This document shows, in pieces, positions 41,412 to 51,272 of a stretch of 64,000 nt of DNA. Position 1 is the stretch's first letter, and each line of letters starts with the position of its first letter. The stretch is from Planctomycetota bacterium. GTDB taxonomy: Bacteria; Planctomycetota; Phycisphaerae; UBA1845; UTPLA1. A program made the translations under genes and the position numbers. The DNA lies in NCBI GenBank assembly GCA_016712275.1, contig JADJRI010000001.1, positions 303,653 through 367,652 on the forward strand, written 5' to 3'. The notes beneath the pieces were generated by a model. That model did not search any database, was not told where the DNA came from, and worked only from the letters and a program-made list of their open reading frames with translations.

Positions 41412-42692
41412 TTACTTGTGGTCCTGTCGCAACAGCACGTGCCTCACTTCTTCCGTTCCACAAATTTCCGCCGGTGCCTTCGCTCCGGCACGGAGGAGCG
41501 ATTCAACGGTTTTGCTGTAGTTGCCAGTGGTGCGATTACAGCCGTTTTCGGAGCCGTGGATGGCCCAGCCGAGCGGCGTGCCCTGAAAATCAGCGTCCTT
41601 CACTTCCAGCGGCGGGTTACGTGCCAGCAGCAATTCAGCCATCTCCGCATTCCCATGAAATGCGGCCCAGTGCAGCGGCGTGGCCAAGTGCTGGCTCGTC
41701 GTATTCACGGGCAGGCCGATTTGCGACATCAGACCGACGGACGGCAGATTGTTGTTTCGGGCGGCGTGGGCGATTTGGCGGCGGTCTTCGTCGCGCATTT
41801 GCTCCACCAGGTCCGGCTCAGCCGCAATCAGCGACGCGACGGCCGCCTCATCGCCGAGCCAGCACGCGGTTATCAACTTCACTTCGCTCGGACTGCGGTC
41901 CATCAACAGCTTGAACATCTCGTCATGCCCAAACTCACGAGCCACCTGATGCGCCGAAACATACCACCCCAGCGTCCATTGGTAGATGGTTCCGCCACAC
42001 TGGCCTCCGTTTTGGCCGCCGATGAGCGGGAAATACTCGTCGCTGACGCGCAATCGAATCGAGGCCGGATCGGCGTCGAGCAGCTTTTTCGCGCGTTCGA
42101 TGTCGCCCAGTGCCGCCGCCATGAGCAGGTCGGTCTTGCAGCCGCGGGCGACGAGAAAGCGGGCGATGGCCGGCCGGTCGCGGACCATGTACTGGGCGGG
42201 CGTGGAGACGTGATCGACGTCGAGGGCGTCGATGGCGGCCCCGTGGTCGAGCAGGTATTCGGCGATCTCGATGGTCGATGCGAAATGAAGCGGCGTCTGC
42301 CCATCGCCGCCGCGTGCGTGGACCGAGGCGGGATCGGCCGAGATAAGTTCGCGGAGTTTGTCGAAGAGGCCGAGGCGGGCGGCGGCGTGGATGTCGACGG
42401 TCGCGCCGCGCTCGATCGCGTAGGCGGCGAGGTCGGGCGGCGCGGAGTGAAGGAGGCCGAAGCCGCCGGCCCACCAGCGGCTTTTGGCGTTGATGTCGGC
42501 GCCGGCGTCGAGCAGGACATCGAGCATTTCGCGGCTGCGGACGTTGACGATGGGCGGCGAGTTGAAATCGCCGGTGGGTTCGTTGATGAGGGACTTGAGC
42601 GCGGGGAATTTGGTCAGAGCTTCGCGGATGCCGGCGGCGTCGTCGTTGCAGAAGTGATGTCTGACTTGGTCGTGAATATTTGATTCGGACAT
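41412..42692 (-). CDS. Ankyrin-repeat protein
   Basis: 426 aa with no signal peptide, mostly ankyrin repeats: MLDVLLDAGADIN, GQTPLHFASTIEIAEYLLDHGAAIDALD, LLMAAALGDIERAKKLLDADPASI, LATPLHWAAFHGNAEMAELLLARNPPLEVKD and GTPLGWAIHGS. Such proteins are binding scaffolds, and nothing here reveals the partner. Adjacent to the REP/transposase element at 42728. Intact. Confidence 0.88.
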   Translation of the reverse strand: MSESNIHDQVRHHFCNDDAAGIREALTKFPALKSLINEPTGDFNSPPIVNVRSREMLDVLLDAGADINAKSRWWAGGFGLLHSAPPDLAAYAIERGATVDIHAAARLGLFDKLRELISADPASVHARGGDGQTPLHFASTIEIAEYLLDHGAAIDALDVDHVSTPAQYMVRDRPAIARFLVARGCKTDLLMAAALGDIERAKKLLDADPASIRLRVSDEYFPLIGGQNGGQCGGTIYQWTLGWYVSAHQVAREFGHDEMFKLLMDRSPSEVKLITACWLGDEAAVASLIAAEPDLVEQMRDEDRRQIAHAARNNNLPSVGLMSQIGLPVNTTSQHLATPLHWAAFHGNAEMAELLLARNPPLEVKDADFQGTPLGWAIHGSENGCNRTTGNYSKTVESLLRAGAKAPAEICGTEEVRHVLLRQDHK

Positions 42693-42727
42693 TGTACCTC
42701 AGAGAAAATACGTCTGGCCGGGTGGCC

Positions 42728-42754
42728 GGGTGGCCCAAGTGTACTCACTTGGGG
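42728..42754. repeat. REP palindrome, left flank of the transposase
   Basis: GGGTGGCCCAAGTGTACTC then ACTTGGGG: a hairpin of CCCAAGTG/CACTTGGG type. Its reverse complement recurs at 43457-43483 with two compensating changes (A to G and T to C), so pairing within the hairpin is kept. The homology extends into ATTGATTATTTC beside it. Confidence 0.85.
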
Positions 42755-42809
42755 GATTGATTATTTCGCAAGCATGGCACCGATGCAATAACAAATTACA
42801 ATCGCCGCC

Positions 42810-43391
42810 ATGCCCTCGCGACTTCGACGATTCGATGAGGCCGGCCACATTCACTTCTGGACGATTTCCTGTTATCGCAAGCTCTCCTTCCTGTGGCACG
42901 ACGATATGAAACGCGTCGTCATCGACGGCTTTCGTTTGCTTCAACGCGAATACCGGGTTTGCATGATTGCATATGTCATCATGCCGGACCACATGCACTT
43001 TATCGTGTATCCCCACTCTCGCGGCAATGAATCGCCCATTCCCATTTCACTTTTGCTGCATCGATTCAAGAAATACATCGGCTTCGAAGGGAAGCGCCGG
43101 CTGCGGGAGATATGGCGAAAAAAGGGGTGCTTGTGGTGCGAGCCGTTGAATCGCTGGACACACAGAGAGTATCCGAAGCAGCTTATCTTCAATACGCGCG
43201 GCCATGATTTCAACATCACCAATTTCAAGACGCTGCTTGAGAAGATCGACTATTGTCACAAGAATCCGATCACGCGCGTGCTGGTTAACGGTGCGGCGGA
43301 TTGGCGATGGAGCAGTTTTCGATTTTATGAAATGGGGGATCGATCGGTGCTGGCGATGGATTGGAATGGCAAGTGGCCTGTGGAGTGGTGA
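42810..43391 (+). CDS. REP-associated tyrosine transposase (RAYT, Y1-type)
   Basis: 193 aa single-stranded-DNA transposase of the IS200/RAYT class. The HUH motif is H61-M-H63 in VIMPDHMHFIVYP, and the catalytic Tyr is Y148 in LEKIDYCHKNPI; WRWSSFRFYE follows as in RAYTs. The gene lies between two inverted copies of a REP palindrome (42728-42754 and 43457-43483), the arrangement called a REPtron, where the enzyme is thought to mobilise or domesticate the repeats. The ORF is intact and both catalytic motifs are present. There is no accessory TnpB. Confidence 0.92.
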   Translation: MPSRLRRFDEAGHIHFWTISCYRKLSFLWHDDMKRVVIDGFRLLQREYRVCMIAYVIMPDHMHFIVYPHSRGNESPIPISLLLHRFKKYIGFEGKRRLREIWRKKGCLWCEPLNRWTHREYPKQLIFNTRGHDFNITNFKTLLEKIDYCHKNPITRVLVNGAADWRWSSFRFYEMGDRSVLAMDWNGKWPVEW

Positions 43392-43456
43392 GGGTGGGAT
43401 GCGGCGGGAAGTAGCTTCGATGTTATTCGCGTGTGACTGGCGGGAATTAATCGAGA

Positions 43457-43483
43457 CCCCAGGTGAGTACACCTGGGCCACCC
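43457..43483. repeat. REP palindrome, right flank of the transposase (inverted)
   Basis: CCCCAGGTGAGTAC then ACCTGGGCCACCC, the inverse of the left copy. Hairpin CCCAGGTG/CACCTGGG. Confidence 0.85.
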
Positions 43484-43589
43484 TGCCGCGGCTCCGCCAA
43501 TGATGCAAATGATCAACCATGTTAAGGCTCGACGCATGTTGCGATTACCAGAAGTAGAAATTCACGCCGACACCTTTGCCTAATTACTT

Positions 43590-44336
43590 TCAAGGAATCT
43601 TGCGTACGACGACGCCTTTCGGCGCGACGAACGTGAATCGGCTCGGATCGATTTGGGGATTCACCACGACCTCACTCATCATAGACTCGCTGTCAATTTT
43701 TCCTTTCTCGTCAAACGTAACGGTTCTCAATGGCAAGCCGGTCTCTTTACAATGATAAGTCAGGGTACGCCAATAGAACTTGGGTAATTTCCTAACCGAT
43801 TCGATAACGAATGTTACGCGTCCATCGACATTGTCATCGTCCAGCAGCTTGTAGGTCGTGTATTTATCCAAAATTCGGTATTTTGCCGACTCGTCGGGAG
43901 TCGAGGCATTTTCTGGCGGAATTCGGACGTTTTCAGCTTTTGTTTCATCCTCGCTTTTCAACATTCGATAAATTCGCTTGCCATCACAAACCTCTGTGAG
44001 AAACCGGGTTTTCAATTCTGTCTGGTCCCCACCGGACTTCGAAGTGGTTTCATGTATTGTTTCAGTACGGTAAAAAAACTTGCCATCAATTCTTTGCTGC
44101 CAGTGGTTCTTCTCATACTTGACCGTCATTTTCAGCTTTGTCGGTTCGTGATCAAATACATTGTGGCCAACGAGTTTGTATTGCGCAGATTGCAATGCCA
44201 AAGATCGCTCACGGATGACACCAAGCACCTCTTCTAGCGGCTCTCCGTACGCGGAAGTCGTCGGGGGCGCTGAAGCTGTTGGTGGTGCCGAACAACCAAT
44301 CCCAGCTACTAACAAACCTGCCCACAGAAGTTTCAT
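43590..44336 (-). CDS. LolA-like lipoprotein
   Basis: 248 aa. Signal segment with lipobox VAGIGC, a Thr/Pro/Ser spacer, then a beta-rich LolA/DUF2092-like body (YKLVGHNVFDHEPTKLKMTVKYEKNHWQQRI, VIESVRKLPKFYWRTLTYHCKETGLPLRTVTFDEKG, INPQIDPSRFTFVAPKG-type end). Related in kind to the lipoprotein at 5485-6270. Role unknown; lipid or lipoprotein binding is only suggested by the fold. Confidence 0.7.
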   Translation of the reverse strand: MKLLWAGLLVAGIGCSAPPTASAPPTTSAYGEPLEEVLGVIRERSLALQSAQYKLVGHNVFDHEPTKLKMTVKYEKNHWQQRIDGKFFYRTETIHETTSKSGGDQTELKTRFLTEVCDGKRIYRMLKSEDETKAENVRIPPENASTPDESAKYRILDKYTTYKLLDDDNVDGRVTFVIESVRKLPKFYWRTLTYHCKETGLPLRTVTFDEKGKIDSESMMSEVVVNPQIDPSRFTFVAPKGVVVRKIP

Positions 44337-44783
44337 GACAACCTCACCGTGTACAATCCTATGACAACTGCCATTTGAGTGCCCTGGCGACCTAACAAAT
44401 TTCTAACTTGCACTTGCTTTCCGTCAATCCTGTGATATACTAACCCGCTGGCCTCCCGCCGGCGGAAAGGACGCTCCATGCCCTCCAATCCCCGCACAAT
44501 CCGCCTAAATCGTCCTTGCCCTGCCAATTCCGCAACCGCCTTAGAAGGCCCAAAAACCGCCTCTGCGTCTCTTCCGGTGAAAAAAATTCACCCCATGTCG
44601 TTTTTTTGCAAAATGAGAGGCCCTAAGGCGCAAGACAATAACCTAACATTTTATGAACCAGCCACTTGCGAATGTGCGGTCAGACTGAAAATCCCGCTGA
44701 AAACCCCCCGAAAACAGGGTGAAAATGAGGGTGAAAAAGTATCAGGTTTTCACCCCACGTCGTCCGTCTCGACGGTGAGCCGT
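44337..44783. other. Intergenic region with hairpins near a gene end
   Basis: Contains GGTGAA/TTCACC with a following T-run at 44576-44612 and the stem at 44729-44755. A long plus-strand open frame beginning at 44478 crosses into the next gene on the opposite strand and is a shadow of it. Confidence 0.6.
44729..44755 (-). terminator. Hairpin downstream of the toroid-protein gene
   Basis: GGGTGAAAA (44729-44737) pairs perfectly with TTTTCACCC (44747-44755), 29 bases beyond the stop of the minus-strand gene, with T-rich sequence following. Confidence 0.5.
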
Positions 44784-45950
44784 TCACACCCCGCCCGGAC
44801 TGCTCGACTCCATCGCCGTCTGCATCGCCAGAATCGACAAGGCCGTCACGTAATTCTCATCCCCCTCCAGCCACCGCGTCCGCTCGTTCACCCAGCTTCC
44901 GTCCTTCTGTTGAAGCGTGATCAGCTTTTTGCACAAATCGACCCGCCAGTTGTGGCTCGCGCCCTTGTCATCCACGATCACCGGCTCGCCCCACGCCTGA
45001 AGCGCCCGCGAGAAAACGTGCAGATAATAATAAAGCCCCTCCTCCGCCCGGTTGCCGCGGAGGCCGGGGTTTACGTCGACCGAGTAATTCGCCCGAATCC
45101 ACTTCAAACACGCCTTCACCCGCGGGTCCTCCCGATCGACATTCGCATAAAGCAAACTCTTGAAACCCGAATACGTCATCGAGCCGTACGAAATCCGCAT
45201 GCCCTTCGAAAACTCGATCATCGGGTTCGCCTTGCTCACGCCGCCATCGGCCGCCGAGTAGATGAAGCCGCCGTCGCTCGCGCCCTTGGCGAACGGCTGG
45301 TCGTTCGTCGCCTCGTTCATCTGGCAACGGGAGATGAACGTGAGCGCCCGCTTGTAGACCGGATCGTCTTTCGACAGGCCGCTCTGGTGCAGTGCTTCGA
45401 GCATCATCTGCGTGTTGGACAGGTCCGGCCGTTTCTTGCTGTTGTAGCCCGCGCCGCCATACCAGACGTTGGCCGTGTCGACGCTTTCGTTTTCGTCGAA
45501 TTGGAGGTTGGTGAGAAAATGCTGGGCCTTGGCGATGCGGTCCTTTTGCGCCGGGTCTTTGAGCTCGGCGAGGCAGGAGAGGGCGACGGAGGTTTGATAG
45601 TTCGCCAGATTCTGCCGACGATCGTAAATGCCGCCATCGGCCTGCTGATATTGAACGATTCGCTCCAACGCCATTTGCACGATGGGGTGATTCGGGCCGT
45701 ACGTCGCATCCCGCGCGAAGGCCTGCGTCACCAGCGCTGTGACGGCCGGTCCATAGCGGTCGGTCGTCCAGCCGCCCTTTCGATCCTGCGAGGCGCGGAG
45801 ATAGGCGAGGCCGCGATTGACCGAGCGGCGAGCCTGCTTCGCGAGTTCCGGCGGCAAAGAAGGATGGGTCGCGTTCGCGGGCTGCGCGAACGCGGGCGCC
45901 GAAAATGCGACGAGGAGAATGACCGACCACGAGACAAGACGATTCAACAT
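44784..45950 (-). CDS. Secreted alpha/alpha-toroid (prenyltransferase / squalene-cyclase-like repeat) protein
   Basis: 388 aa. A signal peptide (LVSWSVILLVAFSAPAFA) and repeated helical units with the QxxxG(S/G)W motif of squalene-hopene cyclases and prenyltransferases: ASQDRKGGWTTD, YQQADGGIYD, GGFIYSAADG and LQQKDGSWVNE. The cyclase catalytic DxDD is not seen, so this is probably the non-catalytic toroid family abundant in planctomycetes. Start at 45950 with GGAGG upstream. Divergent from the RdgC-like gene; repeat B copy 2 lies between them. Confidence 0.78.
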   Translation of the reverse strand: MLNRLVSWSVILLVAFSAPAFAQPANATHPSLPPELAKQARRSVNRGLAYLRASQDRKGGWTTDRYGPAVTALVTQAFARDATYGPNHPIVQMALERIVQYQQADGGIYDRRQNLANYQTSVALSCLAELKDPAQKDRIAKAQHFLTNLQFDENESVDTANVWYGGAGYNSKKRPDLSNTQMMLEALHQSGLSKDDPVYKRALTFISRCQMNEATNDQPFAKGASDGGFIYSAADGGVSKANPMIEFSKGMRISYGSMTYSGFKSLLYANVDREDPRVKACLKWIRANYSVDVNPGLRGNRAEEGLYYYLHVFSRALQAWGEPVIVDDKGASHNWRVDLCKKLITLQQKDGSWVNERTRWLEGDENYVTALSILAMQTAMESSSPGGV

Positions 45951-46052
45951 TTCACAACCTCCGCGACATTGACGGCTCTTCACAACAATCTTAGCATCCT
46001 CGCCCCTTGGCAATTCCGCAACAGGCTTCATTTAACAGTGCTGATGTCGTTA

Positions 46053-46084
46053 GGGGAGCATGGGCGTCTCGCCCGTGCGAATAG
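46053..46084. repeat. Dispersed palindromic repeat B, copy 2
   Basis: GGGAGCATGGGC, loop GTCTC, GCCCGTGCGAATA: near-identical to 17948-17979 and again between divergent genes. Confidence 0.65.
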
Positions 46085-46122
46085 GGTTAAACAAGGCAGG
46101 TACCCATTCACAAAGGATTCAG

Positions 46123-47328
46123 ATGCCATTTCTTAGCGGCACCGTCAGCTTTTCACGTTTTCGCATCGCCGGCGGCGGGCCCAAGCGGCTGGACGAAAAC
46201 CTGCTCGAAAAATTCCGCGAGCATCGCATCGGCACCGATCGCATCGCGCGATCGGACAATGTGGAAGCCGGCTGGATTGGCGGCCGGCACATTCTCGATC
46301 TCGAATTCGACATCGAGAAAAATATTCTGCTTGACTGCGTGCATCTCGCAATGCGCATCGATGCCGCGCGCATTCCGCCGGACCTGATGCGGGCCTATTA
46401 CCAACTCGAGCTCGATTCGCTGGTTCGCGAAGACGGCAAAGGCCGACCGATCGGCAAACTGAAGAAGCAGGCCAAGGAGGCGGCAAAAAAACGCGCCGAG
46501 CAGGAGGTCAAGCAGGGACGGTTTCGTTCGCAGCGCCAGTCGCCGGTGCTGCTCGATTCGCGAAACGATGTGCTTTACATGGGGGCGACGTCGCCGGCAG
46601 TGCATGAGCGGCTGCATGTTTTGTTCAAGGATACGCTGGCCAAGCGGCTGGAGCCGATGACATCGGGCGAGCGGGCGGCTGCGTGGGCGGAGGAGAAGGG
46701 GCTGGCCCGCAAACTGGAGAATTTGCCGCCGACCTTATTCGTCGATGCGGCCGAGGAGCATGGCGAGCCGGAGGTGTATTGGACATCGGCCGACCCGCAC
46801 TCGCGGGATTTTCTTGGGAATGAGTTTCTTCTGTGGTTGTGGTTTCAATTGTCAGAGCGCGGCGACACGTTGAAGCTGAGCGACAACACCGAAGCGGCGA
46901 TTTTGTTTCATAAGCAGTTGGCGCTGGAGTGTCCGCGTGCGCAGACGGGGAAAGAAGTGATTACATGCGAAGGGCCGACGACGCTGCCGGAAGCACGCCG
47001 GGCGATTCAGTCGGGCAAGCTTCCGCGCAAAGCGGGTTTCATTGTGTCACGTCAGGGGCAGCAATATGCGTTTGTGTTGCAGGCGGAGACGTTCAATGTC
47101 TCGTCCGCCGTGCTGCCCAAGATCGAGGATCGATTGGGCGGCGACAATGATGGAGACAATGGCGGCGGCTTCGCGGGCGGGCGAATGCGCGCCGAAGAAC
47201 GCATCGAGCAGGTGCGGCACCTGGCGGCCACGATCGATCTGATCTACGCGGTGTTCTTACAGAAGCGGCTCGGCGCGGATTGGAAAACTGAGACAGAAGC
47301 CATTCGATCGTGGTTAAGAAGAAAGTAG
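46123..47328 (+). CDS. RdgC-like protein
   Basis: 401 aa. General pattern resembles RdgC, a ring-shaped DNA-binding protein that limits RecA: a short strand-rich start, EAGWIGG with a following strand, IPPDLMRAYYQLELDSLVRE and a Lys-rich helix (KKQAKEAAKKRAEQEVKQGR), and the closing region LIYAVFLQKRLG. The middle is longer than in E. coli RdgC (303 aa) and has GGDNDGDNGGG-type acidic loop. Identity to RdgC is weak, so the call is tentative. ATG at 46123 with AAGGA upstream. Confidence 0.5.
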   Translation: MPFLSGTVSFSRFRIAGGGPKRLDENLLEKFREHRIGTDRIARSDNVEAGWIGGRHILDLEFDIEKNILLDCVHLAMRIDAARIPPDLMRAYYQLELDSLVREDGKGRPIGKLKKQAKEAAKKRAEQEVKQGRFRSQRQSPVLLDSRNDVLYMGATSPAVHERLHVLFKDTLAKRLEPMTSGERAAAWAEEKGLARKLENLPPTLFVDAAEEHGEPEVYWTSADPHSRDFLGNEFLLWLWFQLSERGDTLKLSDNTEAAILFHKQLALECPRAQTGKEVITCEGPTTLPEARRAIQSGKLPRKAGFIVSRQGQQYAFVLQAETFNVSSAVLPKIEDRLGGDNDGDNGGGFAGGRMRAEERIEQVRHLAATIDLIYAVFLQKRLGADWKTETEAIRSWLRRK

Positions 47329-47487
47329 TTTGGGCGTTGGCCCGCCCGATTCCCGTTTCGCGTTCGACCGATCCACGCAGCATTCCACGGTGCGCATGCA
47401 CTATTAATTCATGCCGCGCAAACGGCACATTCTTCGGTCCAGCCATCAGTCGGCACGACTGGGAGGACTTCAGAACTTCGATTCCCA

Positions 47488-50400
47488 TCAATTGCCCGTT
47501 TCGGCAAAGCGCTCAATTTCCATCGTATCGCCCGCGCCGAATTCAGCGATCCAGAGATCCTGACCATTCGCCTTGGCCGACTGAAACGGAGCCATATTCG
47601 TATTCGCCGCCATGTAGAACCGCTGATAAGAAGCATTCGATTCAATGCGCGCCGCATGCGTGAGATCTTCCGTCACGAGATACATTCCGGGCATTGAGTC
47701 CGGATACAGGGTGCTCGTATATGTCAGGACGTGGTTGTTTGGCGTGATGATATCCAGAATCTTGATACGGCCGGTGAAAACCTCCGAATCGCTTAGCGTA
47801 AGTGTCAAGACCGAGCCGCTTCGTTGCGCTGCGCCGATCTTGTAGATCGAACTGTGCAGCTCGTTTCGAATTCGAACGGTCTTGCCGACCAGCGAGGCGG
47901 GATCGACGGTGGTATCGGCGGTGTCCGCGCTCAGCGTCTTTGTGCTATAATTCACGCTCGAAATCGTTCCGATGAGCGTGGCGGGAACATTAACCACCTG
48001 ATCCCCGGTTAGGTGCGATCCGCCGGCGACAAATGTGCGCCCCCACGTCGAGCCGGTTCGCTCGAAGACCGCCACGGCTGCATCACTCGTGATGCCGCTT
48101 TCAATCGTATAGTCCGTTCCGGGTTGCGGGGAAATTGAAATTGTGTCGGTGATCGATCCGCGAGGCACGCTGACGACAACCGTCCGATCGGCCCCCACGC
48201 CGAGCGCGCCCTCGCCGCTGACAACGACCGGTCCGGTGATGATCGGCGAGGCGGCCAATTCCCACACGGTTACAAATGTCGTTCCATTGGCATCCGCATT
48301 CCGGCGCAGCAGGACATACTTGAAGATTGCCGGAATCTTCAACAGCGGCGAAACGCGCGCATCCGCGACAACGATTTCCTGATTGGAATTGGGAGCGATG
48401 TGAGCCCGCAGCGCGCTTCCGTCAAGGTGACTCCACTCGGCCGTCGTGACAACATTCGGCGTCACATTTTGCCAGTTGTAGAGAAACGAGTTGCCGCTGT
48501 TGAAGGAATTGTAATTGGGCGGCCCCATGGGTTGTCCGCCATCCTGACCGATGCCGACGGTCGGGCCGGCCAGCGTTCCCTGCGCATTCACGGCCGACAA
48601 CGTCGCGCCGTTCAGCGCGAAGGCGCCTTCGGCGCCGTGAAGGCTGAGCACGTGCTTTTCGCCGCCGGCGACACGGAATACATCCACAAGATATGCGTCG
48701 TTGCCGACCTCCACCATCACAAGTGTTCGCCTGTACTTGTTCGTCGCCAAATAGCTCGTCGATGCGTCGACATCAAAGACCTGCACATCTCGACCATGAT
48801 GAAACCGCAGCACGTTCCCGTGGTCGTTGCCATCCTGCGGCATTCCATTGACGCAAACCGTGTTATGACTGATTGTATTTGACGTCCATGCAAAGCGGCC
48901 GGGCGTCGTATTATTGGCGAAATCCGGATACCCCAGATCGGGCGAGACGCGCGATCCATGGGCGAACATCTCGAGATTCAGCCGGTCCTTGTGTCCGTGG
49001 TTGCCGCGAATGCCATAATACATGCTTACGGCGACCGAATCCGAATCGTTGTTCAGAACGGCCATGCCATATCCATCCAGCGCACGGCTGGAGCGAACGT
49101 GGTTGTATGAGGATGCATCGGCAACAGCGGCGATGTCGATGTTTTCAACGAAGAGCTTGTTGAATGTGTTATAGGCGCTGTCGGTCAAAGCGCCGCGCTC
49201 GTTCAGCGTCCATGCGTAGGCCGGTCGGTGAACGGCCCGATAGGCCGTTTCGTAGGCATCGACATGCGGCAGCATTTCGAGCGAATATATGTCCCCGGAA
49301 TCGCCGTTCGACGGTGTAAACTGCTGGGCACACAATAAATCGAGCGGCGCATCGAAGATGCGCGACATTCGCTCATAAGCAAAAACATCAATGCCCGCCT
49401 TGGGAACAATCTCAGCGATCTGGGCAAAATTCGTGACCCAATAGCCGTTATAAAACGGAGACGTTTCGTACGGCAAACCATCCTTGAAGATGAGATTGCG
49501 AAGCGCGTAATCAAATCCTTCGTACCGTGCATCCACCGCCGTCGCGCGAAACACCTTATCGACCATTCGATCGCGGGCCTGCTGACAATCCCGAACGACC
49601 GCGATGTGGGCCAGCGCGCTTTGATGGGTGCCGTAGTTTCCATCAATGTCGATGTCGTCGTAGGCGTCCATTCCCTCTTCAAGCAGATTGGCTTCACTGT
49701 TCTGCCGGATTTGAAGGGGCGTGCGCCACGGAAGCGATATTCGATTCTGCCCGATGAGCGTCTCGTAAATCAGGTCATAGGCGACGGCCAGATCGCGGAT
49801 CGACAGCGACTCCCAGAACGAATTTACGATCTTGCCGGGTCGCGCCGATCCCATCAGGCTGTCACGCGACTGGGTGCGGTAATTCATCGCGGGATAAGTC
49901 GACGCGATGCGATCGAGCATGACAATGGCATTCCGAGCATAGCGCCGGTCGCCGGTCAGGGCATACGCCTGGGCCAGTTTGGTACACGCCGGCACCCAAG
50001 TGTTGCGCCAATGCCAGTGGACGGCATACGCGACGAACCAGTATTTTCTGCCGTTGCCGGCCTGGTAGCCATATCCGTTGTCCGGATAGGAACCGGTCAA
50101 TAGCGCGCTGTTTTGCATGCCGCTTGCCAGATAGGCGCTGAAATCGTTGCTGGGATACGACTCGCTGCCGACAGGACAGGTCACGCGGTAAGGAAGTTCC
50201 TTGTTAAGAATCCACGGATAAGTGCCATAGGAAAAAACAGCAGTGCCATGTACTGGGCATCCATCTGATGAAGCCGACACATCGACCGCCCGAGGAACAC
50301 GTTGATCCGGCAGAACAAAAAAGAGCTGTTCGTCGGGCACGGACAACCAATAGTCCGCGTTGGCCACAATATTGTTCTTGAGGACAATGGCATCAGCATG

Positions 50401-50835
50401 GGTTGATGTCAGCATGCGCGCCTGAACCATCTGCTCTTCGGAATACAAGCGTCGTTGCGTCTTCAGCGGCCATTGCGGTGTACGCGTGCCGACGGGATAG
50501 CCGCTCGGCGGAGCCACGGGCCCCGGCGCCGGCGGTGTCAACGGGCCGAGCGGCACAGGACGATTATCCGTGGGACAATCGCTGCAGGAGACCGGGTCCC
50601 CCGAGGCATCTGCCGGTCGGACGCTGCCGGAACCGACCGAACCGCCAGACCCGCCGCCGGCATCGAGCACACCGCCAAGAATATCCGAGCCCGATTCCTC
50701 AAGCGGCGCCTGCCCGCAGCCGGTAATAAGTCCAAGTGTGAGCACACAGAGACTGCGCGCGGCCGATTGCAGGTAAAAACGAATGCGCGGAATGTAAGTT
50801 CGCGGCGCATGCATTGTCTTAATTCTGGCTGCCAT
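47488..50835 (-). CDS. Large lipoprotein with alginate lyase-like and heparinase II/III-like domains
   Basis: About 1,115 aa polysaccharide-lyase-like protein. Lipobox LITGC41, a Gly/Pro/Ser linker, a helical toroid region (about 150-450; GNYGTHQSALAHIAVVRDCQQARD carries the Asn/His expected near the active site) and YETSPFYNGYW, then the heparinase II/III beta-domain with RGNHGHKDRLNLEMFAHGSRVSPDLGYPDF and SNTISHNTVCVNGMPQ, and a C-terminal beta region. PL12/PL15/PL17/PL21-type families share this layout. The substrate is probably an acidic polysaccharide but is not identifiable. Start chosen at 50835 (TTGGAGAATC before ATG). Intact. Confidence 0.8.
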   Translation of the reverse strand: MAARIKTMHAPRTYIPRIRFYLQSAARSLCVLTLGLITGCGQAPLEESGSDILGGVLDAGGGSGGSVGSGSVRPADASGDPVSCSDCPTDNRPVPLGPLTPPAPGPVAPPSGYPVGTRTPQWPLKTQRRLYSEEQMVQARMLTSTHADAIVLKNNIVANADYWLSVPDEQLFFVLPDQRVPRAVDVSASSDGCPVHGTAVFSYGTYPWILNKELPYRVTCPVGSESYPSNDFSAYLASGMQNSALLTGSYPDNGYGYQAGNGRKYWFVAYAVHWHWRNTWVPACTKLAQAYALTGDRRYARNAIVMLDRIASTYPAMNYRTQSRDSLMGSARPGKIVNSFWESLSIRDLAVAYDLIYETLIGQNRISLPWRTPLQIRQNSEANLLEEGMDAYDDIDIDGNYGTHQSALAHIAVVRDCQQARDRMVDKVFRATAVDARYEGFDYALRNLIFKDGLPYETSPFYNGYWVTNFAQIAEIVPKAGIDVFAYERMSRIFDAPLDLLCAQQFTPSNGDSGDIYSLEMLPHVDAYETAYRAVHRPAYAWTLNERGALTDSAYNTFNKLFVENIDIAAVADASSYNHVRSSRALDGYGMAVLNNDSDSVAVSMYYGIRGNHGHKDRLNLEMFAHGSRVSPDLGYPDFANNTTPGRFAWTSNTISHNTVCVNGMPQDGNDHGNVLRFHHGRDVQVFDVDASTSYLATNKYRRTLVMVEVGNDAYLVDVFRVAGGEKHVLSLHGAEGAFALNGATLSAVNAQGTLAGPTVGIGQDGGQPMGPPNYNSFNSGNSFLYNWQNVTPNVVTTAEWSHLDGSALRAHIAPNSNQEIVVADARVSPLLKIPAIFKYVLLRRNADANGTTFVTVWELAASPIITGPVVVSGEGALGVGADRTVVVSVPRGSITDTISISPQPGTDYTIESGITSDAAVAVFERTGSTWGRTFVAGGSHLTGDQVVNVPATLIGTISSVNYSTKTLSADTADTTVDPASLVGKTVRIRNELHSSIYKIGAAQRSGSVLTLTLSDSEVFTGRIKILDIITPNNHVLTYTSTLYPDSMPGMYLVTEDLTHAARIESNASYQRFYMAANTNMAPFQSAKANGQDLWIAEFGAGDTMEIERFAETGN

Positions 50836-51272
50836 GATTCTCCAACTTCTGTAGATTCTCATCCGAAAACGTACGATTCGCCGAATCGATCCGGCAAGCT
50901 GGGAAGTCCAATCGGGTTAAAACGAGGGAATTCCTTACGGCGCATCGGACGCAACACACGTCCCAATTCGTGACGTGGTCCGTGTCCAAAATTCGCGCAA
51001 TGCCCCTCCATTCAGGTTGTCACTTCGGACCTCTTACAGGGCGGGCATCACCAAGTGGTAAGACGAGGCATGTGTGGAAGGATGAACGACTGAAAAGAAT
51101 GCCGGGAAGCCGGAGGGCACTTCACGCAGAACTTTCAAACAATCGTCGCAGGCACCTCGACGGCAACCCCTCATCCTATAATGATGATATCGCGGGGCCG
51201 CAAAATCAATGATTTTCTCTGCAACTAAGGGAAAGCCTGAATCTCGCACGAGGAAGCGGGTGGGGTCATCAA
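50836..51272. other. Divergent intergenic region, no gene seen
   Basis: About 437 bases between the heparinase-like and zinc-ribbon genes; no RNA gene, repeat or terminator recognised. Confidence 0.5.

Noticed and set aside
41223..42683. Long plus-strand open frame opposite the ankyrin gene
   Set aside because: High-GC antisense shadow of a clear ankyrin-repeat protein; its composition has no recognisable domains.
44478..46136. Long plus-strand open frame over the toroid gene
   Set aside because: Antisense shadow of the toroid-protein gene at 44784-45950, with Arg/His-rich content.
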